From Boswellia sacra (Eukaryota; Streptophyta; Magnoliopsida; Sapindales; Burseraceae), in NCBI GenBank assembly GCA_013180625.2, contig SNVD02014099.1:186001-250000 (forward strand): DNA of 64,000 bases, read 5' to 3'. The position numbers were made by a program, and so were the translations under genes. Under the pieces are notes generated by a model. The model was given only the letters and a program-made list of their open reading frames with translations. It made no database searches and was not told where the DNA came from. Position 1 is the first letter of the stretch; the number at the start of each line of letters is the position of its first letter. Positions 37,850-49,562 of this stretch are shown here, piece after piece.

Positions 37850-40800
37850 CACTACAACAACAATGGGATTTCATAACACGCCATGAATGTTGTTGTAAGG
37901 TTTTCATAGCATTTTCGAAATGTTATAACTGCCCATGCTATGCTTTTTCTATAGCATCCATACAAAACGCTATAGAACCATAGCGTTTTAGACTCCCTCC
38001 ACAGCACATATAGAATCCTATATATAGCTTATGTCTATAGCATTTCAAAACTGCTATAAACTATTTTTCCTTTTCCATGATACCATAACATTCATAAATG
38101 TTATGGTCTAGAACCATAACTACTATGGAACCACTTTAATGTTTCTATTTTATTTGGTCAAAATTTCATACAAACATCTATAATTAAACTTTATTAGATA
38201 CAACATACATATATAATCAATATCAAAATACAAATAAAAGTTTTGTATTTCATTCATGAATCAACATAATTACAATGTTTACATTATCAAAGCCATATAT
38301 ATCCTTTATATATACAAAGTTTTACTACACAATGTTTTAAAATTTTATTAAAGTTAAAACAAATATGTAACCAACTTTTGTAATGGATTCAAGAGAGGTA
38401 ACTAGATGTTCGATTTTCGACGTTCACAATTGAGACCACCAATATCACTTGTATCAAGTAGGCACAAAAAATCTTCTAGTAAAGAAGATGCATGATCTTG
38501 CCAATCCCCACAATTCTTTAGACCCTATTTCAAGCATTCTTTGCTCTTCCAATAATATCTTAAGAAACTTTGATTGAGAAACCAACTCCTGCAAAACAAT
38601 TGGTGCTAACTTATACTCCTTAAATTTTAGACAGGGAACCACATTAATGGGACAACACAAACCTTCAAGACCTCGAGTTTCAGCAAGGAACAAGAGGCAA
38701 GTGGCATATCAAAAGGAGAAGCTAAAAATGCTATTGAATTCTTTAGCGAGGATTTAGCCAAGATATTGCATCTTGAATGGAAGGCAGAAGCACAAATATG
38801 TCTTGTGACGTCCTAAAAGATTTTAAGTCATTATAGCCAGGAAAGAAAGTCAGCCATAAAACTCAATTGTTTAAAATGAAATATAAGGAAAATTTAAAAT
38901 CATTTATAAGGCACAGTGAAAACCTTATAATATGCTCAATTTTAGACATCTGAGCCTTGCGTGAAAGAATATAAGTTGCTCTTTGCTCCCAATGCATAGT
39001 AGCATCAAGTACTTCAGATATATCAATAAACAATTTCTCTCTCTCAATTTGTAATCTAGTACAAAAGAGAAATGCCAAGCGAAATTGCTATGAGAGGCCA
39101 AAATTAGTTTCTGAGAAAAGCCCAAGGTAAGAAAACATACGTGACGTCTTTCATCATTTGTTAAATGTTGTCCAAGGGCAATTTAGTATCAAATGCCTAT
39201 AACAGTCTCCAAATATATTTTCAACATCTATTTATGCTGGAGTAAAGCTATGCAAATATTATAACAAGTAGAAAATAGAAAGACAATAAGATAACAATAA
39301 AGAAATACTAAAAAAAAAAAAAAGAAAACAATGAAAACAGAGGAGATGAATTGGTATTAATTTTTTGCTGTAGAGAAGTAATGTTGGAGAAGAGCTAGGC
39401 AGATATTACAGCAAATAGAAAAAAAAGGCATCAAAGCAAAAATGCAAAAAAAAAAAAGAGAGAAATAAAGAAGATTAAACTAGTATAAATTCTTTACTGC
39501 AGAGAAGTTATGTTGGATAAGAGTTGGTAGAAATTATAGCAAAAAGAAAACAAAAAGATAGAAAGACAACAAATTAGAAATCAAATAAAGCTGACTCATT
39601 TTAACTTGCAGAAAAGAATATTATCAATAAGGATTTTATGATGATAAACACTATGCATGCAAAACAAGCTGTGAATCAAACAAATAAACATATGTCAAAA
39701 TCACCTTCCAAACTACCAAATTATGGCACATCATTACTTGCTTACAAATTTTCCCCGAACTAGTAGACTCCCCGTATTAAAACGAAATAACTAGACAAAA
39801 AAATCACTATCACAATTTTCCCTCTTTCAAGAAAGACCCAAATCAGCATTGAACTCGCAGAAATTATGCACATTCCATTTTCCTACAAAGCAAACAGATC
39901 AAGAACAAAAATTGAATAGAGATAAGAGAGAGAATGAGTAATAGTACATGATGAAAGTATACTAGTAGAGCTCTCAAGTCAGAACTGGTTGACGAAGCTA
40001 TTGAGATTAGAAAGCGCATGCAGCTGCAACAAGGGATAGCTCTCATTGAACATGGCTAGTAGCCTCTAGCCGAGCTCACCATCATCGCTGCCATATGAAA
40101 CAATCTGGAGAAAAAACCCTAGGATTGGAATGGATGAAAAAGCGCAATTGTTACTCTAGGGTTTTGATAATTTGTAAATCAAATTATCTTAATTTACGAT
40201 GGCTTCAATTCAGTCGGGTCCAGTCTTGAATTGAGTTAGGTACCAATGTTAACCACCTTTCATCCCCAAACAGAAACCCTTTGAATCTCCAGTGGAAACA
40301 GAGGGAACCAATCGTGACTAAAGCAACTTCAAGATTTTGTCGCAGCTCCTGGACCTTGTGATCTTCGATCATGGCAACTACAGAAGAAAGAAAGGAAAAA
40401 AAAAAAAACAGAGAGAAGAAAATGAGAAAGAAGATCTCACCTTAGAGAGAGCAACCAAAGAGAGAAAGAGACTGATATAGAAATTGGAGAGTGCTACAAA
40501 GGGAAGGACTGCTTCTCTTTCTTTTATTTTCTCACATGGATTTTTTTTTGTACAAGTTTTGGGGGCTAGATACAAAATTTAAGCAGGCACCAAATTTTAG
40601 TCTGCCCGCTTTACATAGTTAAAAGAGGGCATTTACAAATGCTATAATTGTTGTAAGATGTAATAATCTTGATAACGTTTAGGATATTGCTATAAAATAG
40701 TAAAATTAATAGCATTCTTTCAAAATGTTATTAATACTAATTTTTTAATAGCATTTCTTTTTGTAAACTTTATCAATATAATTCCTATGATGGCATTCCT

Positions 40801-40950
40801 AAAAGAATGTTATGAACAAATTTTTTTAAAATTTAATAAATAAAAACTATAGCATTTTTCCATGAAATGCTATCAATAGTAGATTTTTTATAGCATTCAC
40901 TCTAGAATGCTATTATTAAAATGTTATTAAATGCCATTTTTGTTGTAGTG
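37850..40950. mobile_element. CACTA-like DNA transposon (3.1 kb, non-autonomous)
   Basis: The ends are CACTACAACAACAATGG and its inverted counterpart TTTTTGTTGTAGTG, with similarity extending about 28 bp. Both sub-terminal zones are full of TATAGCATT / AATGCTAT words in both orientations, as in CACTA elements. No transposase was recognised. The interior includes copied exons of a histone demethylase gene (38424-39055) and splice-like, UTR-like sequence at 39860-40575. The 3-bp flanks differ (CAA/CTG); a 6-bp near match CTACAA/CTGCAA flanks it instead. Confidence 0.75.
38424..39055 (-). pseudogene. Captured JMJ17/KDM5-like demethylase gene fragment (three exons)
   Basis: Minus-strand exons with intact splice edges lie at 38924-39055, 38663-38812 and about 38424-38588. 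They read in order LQIEREKLFIDISEVL and ATYILSRKAQMSK; SQDIFVLLPSIQDA and MPLASCSLLKLEVLK; ELVSQSKFLKILLEE then, after a frameshift, NCGDWQDHASSLLED. These match in sequence and order the PLU-1-like region of plant JMJ17, a KDM5-type H3K4 demethylase, by my knowledge of that family. The catalytic JmjC part is not present. Frameshifts make it non-coding. Introns are retained, so it was copied from DNA, not from mRNA. Confidence 0.72.
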
Positions 40951-41706
40951 CTGCAACTTAGTGGAAAGCCTAGTTTTGTGGAGAAGCTGGGAGCCCATGG
41001 ACGTAGGCAAGGTTTGCCGAACCACGAAATTGAGTTTGCACTCTCTCTATCCCTATCCTCTTTAAATCCACTTATAGTTGTGTTTGTTCATTAATTGTTA
41101 TTCTCTTGATTGCTTTTTAAATAACTTCTAATTTCATCTTCATCACCTCTATTCTCAAAGAAAGAGTGAACTAATTTTAAACTTTCAAAAAAAATTTTAT
41201 AAAACTATTTTTATAAATAAAAACCCGATTCACCCTCCCACTTGGGTTGCCATACTTGGGTCAACAGTGTTCAATGAGAAACGAGTACCAAAAATTCCAT
41301 AATCAAAATTTTGCAGGACTCTTGAATTGTATTATGCCTCTATTGCTATAATGGTTTGTAAAGGGGATTACTTTGCCACGTGGTGATGGAAGAAATGAAG
41401 TGGATCAAACAATTAGCTGTTAGGCGCCCTTTTCAACGTGTTAATGGGAACCTTGGATTGTGGAAAGTTGCACTTGTTGTATGTGATGGAATAGATCTAT
41501 TCTTCTATGATAACGGAGAAATTAGGGATCTTGAATTCCAAAATTATCCTTAATTTTGTACTCTTAAGTATCAAAAGAGTTCAATTACCTTAAAAGAAGA
41601 AGATAGTTTTCTTGATTTTTGTGATATTCCAAACATAATCCTTTATGAGCCAAAAATTTATATCTTTCTAATAACCGAAAAAAATGTTAACTTTTACATG
41701 GGATGA

Positions 41707-42179
41707 TTCACATTTTGATACTGGGTTTAGTTTGTTCTCATGAGAGTAGATATCAATTACAAGAGAATGATTTCACAGTTAAAAATTTCTTTTTCTTAAT
41801 GTATATATGTGCGTATTGTATATTACAAAATTTAATTCTCATTTAAATTACAGTCATTGCCTAACCTTAGTTAAGGATAATGAGTTTAATTAAATGAGGA
41901 TAAAACTGGAAATTAAGAGTCTCTGATGGAGATAAAAAATGAAAATATATAATACTCAAAAATAAAATTTAAAAAATTCATAAAATGAAGATAGTATTGC
42001 TTGAGAAGAAACCAAATGTAAAATGGTTGAATATAAAATTGTAAAACAAAATAAAACTCTCATGTTTGCCTCATTGGACAAAAATATGGGGACATGACTA
42101 TTTTTTAAACTTCCTTCCAAGCGCAGTGTTTTAGTAATTTAAGGGGCCTGGGACAAAGCTTTTATGTGTCAGTTATCTT
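41707..42179. other. Spacer downstream of the F-box pseudogene
   Basis: AT-rich with no feature recognised. Confidence 0.5.
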
Positions 42180-42686
42180 TAAGGGTGGGAATTTGTAACA
42201 CGACACGCGAACACGACACGAATACGATACACAATTAATAAATGGGTCGGATTCTTGTTGAAGGTGTTCAATATGCCAACCCGTTTAATGACACGAATAG
42301 TTAAATATATTTTGTCTATCATTAATATGTAAGTTCATTCAATAATATAAATTATTACCTACTTACAACATATATATTATAAAACTGAAATTTTTATATT
42401 GTAAAATAAATTAATTTATAAAATAATAAATTATGATGATTTTAATAATATTTTATACAACAATGGTTTATATTCTAAAAATAATTTTAATTGATTTAAA
42501 TATATAGAATATAATATATTATGCATAATTAGGTTAAACAATTAAGTAAATTATGTGAATTAAATATGACACGATTACAACACGTGGGTAACATGTTTAA
42601 TAATCTTGTCAAATCCGTGTTTCATGTCTTGACACGAATAATTAAATGGGTCGACATGACACGACACGACACGGATCCCACCCCTA
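42180..42686. mobile_element. hAT-type MITE, copy 2 (507 bp)
   Basis: The ends are TAAGGGTGGGAATT and GATCCCACCCCTA. A perfect 8-bp duplication GTTATCTT is at 42172-42179 and 42687-42694. It has the same interior as 24836-25349, including ACACGACACG sub-terminal words and the ATTATGATGATTTTAATAAT block. Confidence 0.92.
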
Positions 42687-42694
42687 GTTATCTT

Positions 42695-44263
42695 CCCATT
42701 TGCAGCCAACACATGTTGGAGGCTCTTTAACTCTCTCTTAGTAGGCACCAGCACTATTAGGAGGAAACAATTTAAGCAATTGATTCTTGACATTGACAGC
42801 TACAAAACACGCTTTCTTGGCCCTTTCAGCTGGACAACGTCGAGGGTGTATTGTTGGCAGACAGTTTGAGTTTCCATCCCCATGGGGCTTTTCGAGACTG
42901 ATCCATGGAAGCCCCATTTTTCTTCACATTGTTAAGGGCAATATTTATCCTCTCCTGCCCCATACTTAAGAGGTCATCGAGTTCTAAGTGCTTCACAAGA
43001 CTGGGGTCAAAATGGATACCCTAAAATAATTTGCAATATAATTTTTTTTAAAACGAAAACTTTCTTAATTAATTGGGCTTGGAATCTGCATAGTTTAGAG
43101 AGCTAATTAGATGAGATATTGAAGTAACATACTAATCTTTTTTTACTCTAAATTTATTTACTTTAATTTGGTTCAGTTACATTCACGTTATTGCGACATT
43201 TCTATTTGGCTCTAGTTTCACTTTCTACTTATTATTTTGGAGGCACAAATTTATAGCCAAAAGCTTGCAATGATTGTAAGATTTCAAATTCGAAACCTTT
43301 TTCTCATTGTGTGAGTTACTCTAAATTTCTTAGAAATTCCTAATTTTTTATCCTTTTAAATTTGGTTTTCCTGCAAAATATTTAGTCTATTTGTTAGTTG
43401 TTTATAAAATATAAGCAAATTGAATGTCACGAATCATTATAAGATTATGGAAGCCCTTCACATTAGGGCATTAGGTAATTAAATGTGTAAATAATTGCAA
43501 ATTGTTGAGAGACGTTTTCTTCCAAGAAGAAAAAGAAAATTTCTCCTTGACATTTTTGATAAATTAAACACTTTAATTCAGAATAGAACTTTCTGTAAAG
43601 CTCTCTAAACAATTATAATCCTCTGTATTTGCACTGATGCATCTTCTGCATTCAGGGAGTAAATCCAACAGTTTGAAGTCTTGATTGGTGCTAGAAGTGC
43701 AGCATTTCAAGCTGTTACGATCTTAGAAAAGTTGAGGTTCACTTGAATGGTGGGCCGTTGTTGAGGTTTATGGCCCGGATAATTAGAAATCTAAGCAAAC
43801 CGATTTTTGCCCAACGATTTCAATCAGTAGATACCAAGATCGGTATCGTCGACGGGATTACTATTTGCATGGGCATGATGAAGATGCTAATTCATCGTCT
43901 TCAGATAATGAGATCTCATTTTTAATTGTATATGAAAATCTTCATCCCTGTTATATTTGCATCAATTACCTATAATTATTGTTTTTATATCTTTAAAATT
44001 CCTAATTGTTAGGTTGTTTATTTGTTTACTAAATTTCTTTGGTTGTGTATATATAAATAGATTTGTATTAATAAATACAAAAGTACCGCAAATATTTATA
44101 AGTCTGATATTTTTCAACATAAACCAAACACTCTTGACATTAATTTGTCCGATTAATTTTTCCTAAACATAAATAAAACAGTAATTGATTCAAACGCCGG
44201 CACCACAATGAAAGGGGGGGAACAATTGTGAATTAATCCAAACAAGAATGATACAATTTTCCA
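42695..44263. other. Intergenic stretch
   Basis: Short coding-like bits (for example 43790-43925, arginine- then serine-rich in one frame) do not match a family I know. Nothing else was recognised. Confidence 0.4.
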
Positions 44264-44268
44264 TGCAT

Positions 44269-44589
44269 TGTTAAGGAAGCTCATGTCATACAATTAAAGT
44301 AACCTGGCCTTGCTGTTAAGTTTCTTCATAATTAGTTGATTAAGCCAGTTAACCAGGTTATTAAGCCTTCATCAAGTCTATTATTTCTGCTCATTACTTT
44401 GTTTAGGATTTTCTAGAAATAGCCACGTGTAATAGTCTTATTTGCTATTGTAATAATTCCTAGACAGATAACACTTGACAGCTAGATTGTAACAAACTTT
44501 CTCAGCTCATCTATATATAAAAACTTCTACTCATAGCAGCTGGTGTATGCTACGTGAGTTGAAATTGTTATTCACAAGAAAATTCAACT
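44269..44589 (+). repeat. 5' LTR
   Basis: It begins TGTTAAGGAAGC and ends AATTCAACT. The end is CT, not CA, in both copies. TATATATAA at about 44510-44520 is a plausible TATA box. Confidence 0.95.
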
Positions 44590-44600
44590 TGGTATCAGAG
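44590..44600 (+). other. Primer-binding site (initiator-Met tRNA type)
   Basis: TGGTATCAGAG abuts the 5' LTR. Confidence 0.95.
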
Positions 44601-44620
44601 TAGAAAAAAAGGCCAACGCC

Positions 44621-45697
44621 ATGTCTCTTGAGTCAACTAAGAAAAGTATCACTGGTAGTGCTTCAGGCTCCTCATCACGTGCTAATCCATTCAATGGAAG
44701 CTCACCATTTGGTAACTCTCTAAGCCAAGCTTTCCCCATCAAATTGGATGAAGACAACTACACAGTTTGGAAAGCTATGGTGCTTCCAACTCTACGAGGC
44801 TACAGACTAAAGAGTTTTGTTCTTGGAACCAAGACCTGTCCACCATAGTTCATCTCAGTCTCTTCAACATCTGAAGATGGTTCTAGCTCCCGGCTTCAAT
44901 CTAACCCAGAATATGATGATTGGGTCTCTACAGATAGTCTTCTAGTAGGCTGGTTACTTGGTTCAGTAACAAATAAAATTGCAGCTCTGGTAATAGAGCA
45001 AACTTCCTCCTCTTTTAATCTTTGGAAAGCCCTGGAACAATTTTGTGGAGTGAAAAACATATCTAAGATTTCTAATCTTCGTTTCGATCTTCAAAACTCT
45101 AGAAAAGGATCACTGAAAATGAGTGAATATCTCACCAACATGAAGAAGATTGCTGATAATTTGGCTGTTGCTGGCAGTCCTGTTGAGATGAGTGATCTGG
45201 TTTCTTTTATAACTTTGGGCCTTGATGCTGACTACACTCCTATTGTAGTTCAGATTCAGTCCAAGGATGATATATCTTGGTAGGAATTGCAAGCCATCCT
45301 CCTTAGTATTGAAAATAGACTTGAAAGACTGAATAGCTTTGGTAATCTTAGCCTTAATCACGCATCTGCCAATGTTGCATTTGACAAACAAAATCAGAAT
45401 TCTAAAAATTCTTACAAACAAGGTGGCAGCAAGAATTTTCAACAAGGCTTTGAAAGGGGCTTTAATAGCAAAAATCCAAGGGGAAGAGGAGGAGGTAGAT
45501 TCGGCAATTCTAAGCCAATTTGCCAAATATGTGGTAAGATTGGGCACCTTGCTTCAATCTATTTCTATAGGACTAACTTGAACTATATGGGATCTTCAAA
45601 TAGAGGCAGAAACAATGGCAATAATAGACAGAGATTTCAAAGAGGAAACTCCACACAGCAACATGGTTATTCTTCTTCTCAGAATTTTTCCCAGTAA
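44621..45697 (+). pseudogene. Copia gag
   Basis: Starts MSLESTKKSITGS. Gag blocks are FPIKLDEDNYTVWKAMVLP and LTNMKKIADNLAVAG, then a Gly/Asn/Arg-rich region and a CCHC-like knuckle CQICGKIGHLASIYF in which the last Cys is Tyr. In-frame stops are at 44846 (TAG), 45281 (TAG) and 45695 (TAA). Homology continues across each stop in the same frame. Confidence 0.92.
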
Positions 45698-47614
45698 GGC
45701 TATTCTTCTCAGAATTTTCCCCAGCAAGCTTTCTTTGCCACACCTGAATCAGTTGCTGATGAAGCTTGGTATGCAGATAGTGGAGCAACCAATCATGTGA
45801 CTGCTGAACCAAACTTCATCAATACAAGGTGTGAGTACAGTGGTAAGAATTCCCTCTCTGTTGGTGATGGAAATAGACTAAGAATCACACACATTGGACA
45901 CTCAAAATTACCTACAACTAATTCAATGTTGAGTTTGAAAAACATTCTGTGTGTGCCTAAAATCACCAAAAACCTATTGAGTGTGTCAAAGCTTACCAGA
46001 GATAATAGAATATATGTTGAGTTTCATTCTAACTATTACCTTGTGAAGGACAAACACACTCGCCAGGTGCTGCTGCAGGGGAGAGTTAAGGAAGGACTTT
46101 ATCAACTCTGTCCAGGTTCCAAGCCATCAAAAAGTCTTCTGAAAGTTCATGGAAGAAACAAACTGTAAAAGTGTCTTACTGCGGGTGTGTCTACTAGTTC
46201 TTGTCTCCAAAAATCTACCTTGTCATCTAAGCCTTCCTCTAATTTCTTTTCTGTTAACCCTCAAATTTTGTCTATATCAGTTTCAAACAATGTCTCAACT
46301 GAGAGTCTAGCCAATATTTGGCATAGAAAACTTGGGCATCCATCTGTCAAAGTCTTGAGTCAAGTTCTGGAAAGTTGTAAGAAACCTCTTGTCATTAATG
46401 AAAAGCTTAACTTTTGTGATGCTTGTCAGTTGGGTAAATCTCATGCATTGCCTTTCAAACATTCAACCAGCAAAACCAAACAAATACTTGACTTGATTCA
46501 TACAGATCTGTGGGGCCCAGCTCCCATTGCATCTAATTCAGGTTATAAATATTATATCAACTTTGTTGATGATTATAGTAGATTCACATGGATATATCCA
46601 CCTAAAAGCAAATCAAAAGCCTTATCCACCTTTAAGCAATTTAAAGCCTATGTTGAGAAAAAATTTGAAAGGCAAATCAAAAGCTTACAATCAGATTGGG
46701 GAGGAGAGTTTAGAGCCTTTACTAATTTCCTAAATCAAAATGGAATAGAGACTAGAATAGCCTGTCCTTACACCCATGAACAACAAGGTAAAGTAGAAAG
46801 AAAACATAGGCACCTTGTTGAGATGGGACTCACTTTGCTTGCCCAAGCAAGTATGCCCTTAAAGTACTGGTGGGAGGCATTTCACACTGCAGTATGGATC
46901 ATCAATAGGCTCCCAACTCCTGTCTTGAATGGAAAGTCACCCTGGGAAAAAGTTTTTAATCAAATTCCAGATTATGAGTCACTCAAAACTTTTGGATGCT
47001 CATGCTTTCCCTGCCTAAGATCTTACCAAAGCCATAAATTTCAGTTTCATTCTATTAAATGTGTCTTTCTAGGCTATTGTGAGTCTTACAAAGGATTTAA
47101 ATGTTTAAGTCCTACTGGAAGAATATATCTCTCTAGGCATGTTGTGTTCAATAAGATAGAATTTCCTTTCAAACTTGGTTTTCTCAATACTAGAACCAGT
47201 CAAAGCACACAAGCCTCTATCACACCCTCACCTGGTTTTATTCTCCCTTTACTTAACAGATGGATAGACAAAGACCCCAGTAGAAAGGAATCTGAAACCT
47301 CATCACACCTGGACAGATTTACCTCTCAAAACTCTCCTGATGCAGCTGCACAAAATCGAAATTCTCCTGTAGAAGATTTGAGCATGGACACAAATCACAA
47401 TGTGTCACCAATTGTCACACAAGGTTCTTCTCAAAACAAATCACAAGCCATCTCCCAAAGCATTTCACCATACACTTCACCAAACAGATCACAATCCCTT
47501 CAAGGTGAAACTGACACAGGGATGCAAACCTTACCTGTTGTGCCTATAATAAATGCTCCCTGTCACCCTATGATTACAAGATCAAAAAGAGGGATATTTA
47601 AACCAAAAGTCTAA
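45698..47614 (+). pseudogene. Copia protease and integrase
   Basis: Protease: AWYADSGATNHVT near 45770. Integrase zinc-binding: HRKLGHPSVKVL ... CDACQLGKSHALPF. DDE core residues are visible as HTDLWGP, FVDDYSRFTW, SDWGGEF and QQGKVERKHRHLVE (the last Glu of the triad). The C-terminal GKSPWEKVF / FGCSCFPCLR and VVFNKIEFPF follow. Stops at 46166 (TAA) and 47612 (TAA) split it; the 475-residue middle part (46187-47614) is open. Confidence 0.92.
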
Positions 47615-49186
47615 AATAGTGAGGAAATAAATGGCACCAACAATGAAAACATAGAATTTGGTACAGTTAGAGAAGCAATGAAGTCAGCTGCATGGAAAAA
47701 GGCCATGGATGCAGAGTTTGAAGCCTTAGTGAGGAATAAAACATGGTCCTTAGTTCCATATTCTTCTCAGTATAACTTGGTAGGAAACAAATAGGTTTTT
47801 AAACTCAAGCTAAACAGTGATGGCTCTATTCACAGACATAAAGCCAGGCTGGTAGCCAAAGGCTTTCACCAGACTCCAGGAATTGACTATACTAAGACCT
47901 ATAGTCCTGTGGTTAAACAATGAACAATAAGGGTGATTTTGACCTTGGCTGTAGCTAAAAACTGGAAGATAAGGCAGCTAGATATCAATAATGCCTTTCT
48001 AAATGGCAACCTGGATGAATCAGTGTATATGGTACAGCCTGAAGGCTTCATTGATTCCACAAAGCCTACACATGTTTGCAAGTTACATAAAGCTCTCTAT
48101 GGCCTCAAACAGGCCCCAAGAGCTTGGTTTGACAAATTAAGAAACACATTGTTAGATTGGGGATTCACAAACTCAAATCAGATTCTTCACTTTTTGTTCT
48201 CAAAGAAGCAGGGACTCTTATTTTTATCCTTGTTTATGTGGATGATATCCTGGTGACCGAAAATAATCCACAAATTGTACAATGCCTCATCTCCAATCTA
48301 GACAAACTCTATGCTCTAAAAGATCTTGGGGAGTTACACTACTTTCTTGGTATAGAGGTAAGAAGAAATGACACTGGTATATACTTGAACCAATCTAAGT
48401 ATGTTTCTGATCTGTTGAAGAAAATCAAGCTGGAACACTTGAAACCATGCTCAACTCCAGCTGTGATTTGCAAAAACCAGGCAGCAGAAAATTCTGAACT
48501 CTTCTCGGATCCCACTCTTTATAGAAGTACTGTGGGAGCACTACAATATCTCACTCACACCAGATCGGATATAGCCTATAGTGTGAACAAGCTTAGTCAA
48601 TTCCTTTAAGCACCCAAAACTGTACATTGGCAGGGTGTAAAAAGGATTCTAAGATACCTACAAGGCACCAAATCTCTTGGTCTACATATTAAGCAGTGTG
48701 AAAACATCAACATAATTGGATTCACTGATGCAGATTGGGCTTGCAACATAGAGGACAGGAGATCGATTGGGGTTACTGCATATTTCTTGGTGACACTCTG
48801 GTCTCATGGCAATCCAAAAAGCAACCTGTAGTTTCCAGGTCAAGCACAGAGTCCAAATATCGAGCTCTTGCTCAGGTTGCTACTGAAATAGCATGGATAC
48901 AGTCTTTACTATTAGAACTTCAATGCCAATCTTCCCAATGCCCAATTGTTTGGTGTGACAACACAAGTGCTGCTGCCTTGGCCTCCAATCCAGTGTATCA
49001 TGCCAGAACCAAACATATAGAAATTGACATCCACTTTGTGCGTGACAAAGTTCTTCAAAAACTACCGGATGTGCGCTATGTTCCCTCATGTGACCAAGTA
49101 GCTGACTGCCTCACCAAACCTCTAACAGCCCCTCAATTCCATTACTTCAGAAGCAAACTGGGAGTCACTGAAGTGCCCTCCAGTTT
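47615..49186 (+). pseudogene. Copia reverse transcriptase and RNase H
   Basis: [55 protein letters not shown], and the catalytic LVYVDDILV after a frameshift near 48170. RNase H: ESKYRALAQVATEIAW, CDNTSAAALASNPV, RTKHIEIDIHFVRDKV, ADCLTKPL. Stops: TAG at about 47792, TGA at about 47921, TAA at 48607; a second frameshift near 48735. Confidence 0.93.
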
Positions 49187-49195
49187 GAGGGGGGA

Positions 49196-49516
49196 TGTTA
49201 AGGATGCTCATGTCATACAATTAAAGTAACCTGGCCTTACTGTTAAGTTCCTTCATAATTAGTTGATTAAGCCAGTTAACCAGGTTATTAAGCCTTCATC
49301 AAGTCTGTTATTTCTGCTTATTACTTTGTTTAGGATTTTCTAGAAATAGCCAGGTGTAATAGTCTTATTTGCTATTGTAATAATTCCTAGACAGATAACA
49401 CTTGACAGCTGGATTGTAACAAACTTTCTCAGCTCATCTATATATAAAAACTTCTACTCATAGCTGCTGGTGTATGCTGCGTGAGCTGAAATTGTTATTC
49501 ATAAGAAAATTCAACT
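49196..49516 (+). repeat. 3' LTR
   Basis: Same length as the 5' LTR, with 11 differences by eye. Confidence 0.95.
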
Positions 49517-49562
49517 TGCATGCACTCAGAAAACTTTGAAAGGCATTAAACGTGGATGGTGA

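Larger units (their letters stand above)
36484..41266 (+). mobile_element. Solo LTR (about 1.7 kb) split by a CACTA-like element
   Basis: It starts TGTTAGCCCTAAGAC and ends CTTGGGTCAACA (TGTT...AACA). A perfect 5-bp duplication GTGTT flanks it (36479-36483 and 41267-41271), within the F-box gene. No internal retroelement domain lies between, so it is a recombination-derived solo LTR, or a small non-coding LTR element. Its interior holds a tandem array (about 36720-37340) and the nested 37850-40950 element. Confidence 0.85.
24634..41706 (+). pseudogene. F-box protein gene with FBA domain, split by three insertions
   Basis: Family role: substrate receptor of an SCF ubiquitin ligase. Host pieces in order: 24634-24835 (ATG, then the F-box DIVIEVLLRLPVKTLLRIRC and NTRLFIRSRESNL), 25350-25493 (EYFLFLDETLVDL), 36076-36483 (ALWNPATREVKTLPK, then NLSTDCWIRLG; FBA type 1) and 41267-41706 (VFNEKRVPKIP, then KQLAVGPFQRV-like, IRDLEFQNYP and KEEDSFLDFCDIPNII). 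Between them sit a hAT MITE, a Sirevirus-like copia element and a solo LTR. Removing each insertion and one target duplication rejoins neighbouring pieces into continuous F-box homology. Extra lesions include TAG after PSFIS, a TGA in KRKS, TAG in GY*VF at the last junction, several frame changes and a TAA after FQNYP. It is clearly dead, but its parts are all recognisable. Confidence 0.88.
44269..49516 (+). mobile_element. Ty1/copia retrotransposon, full structure (5.25 kb), defective
   Basis: Two 321-bp LTRs (44269-44589, 49196-49516), with a perfect target duplication TGCAT (44264-44268 and 49517-49521). The PBS TGGTATCAGAG starts directly after the left LTR. The polypurine tract GAGGGGGGA lies directly before the right LTR. 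I count 11 substitutions between the LTRs (3.4%) and no indels, so it is the youngest retroelement here. Gag-pol is continuous in homology but carries several stops and two frameshifts. Short LTRs, size and RNase H motifs suggest the Ale/Retrofit side of copia (low confidence). Confidence 0.95.

Noticed and set aside
43743..43925. Possible gag-like fragment (arginine- then serine-rich)
   Set aside because: Only about 35 codons look non-random, and no knuckle, protease or LTR accompanies them.
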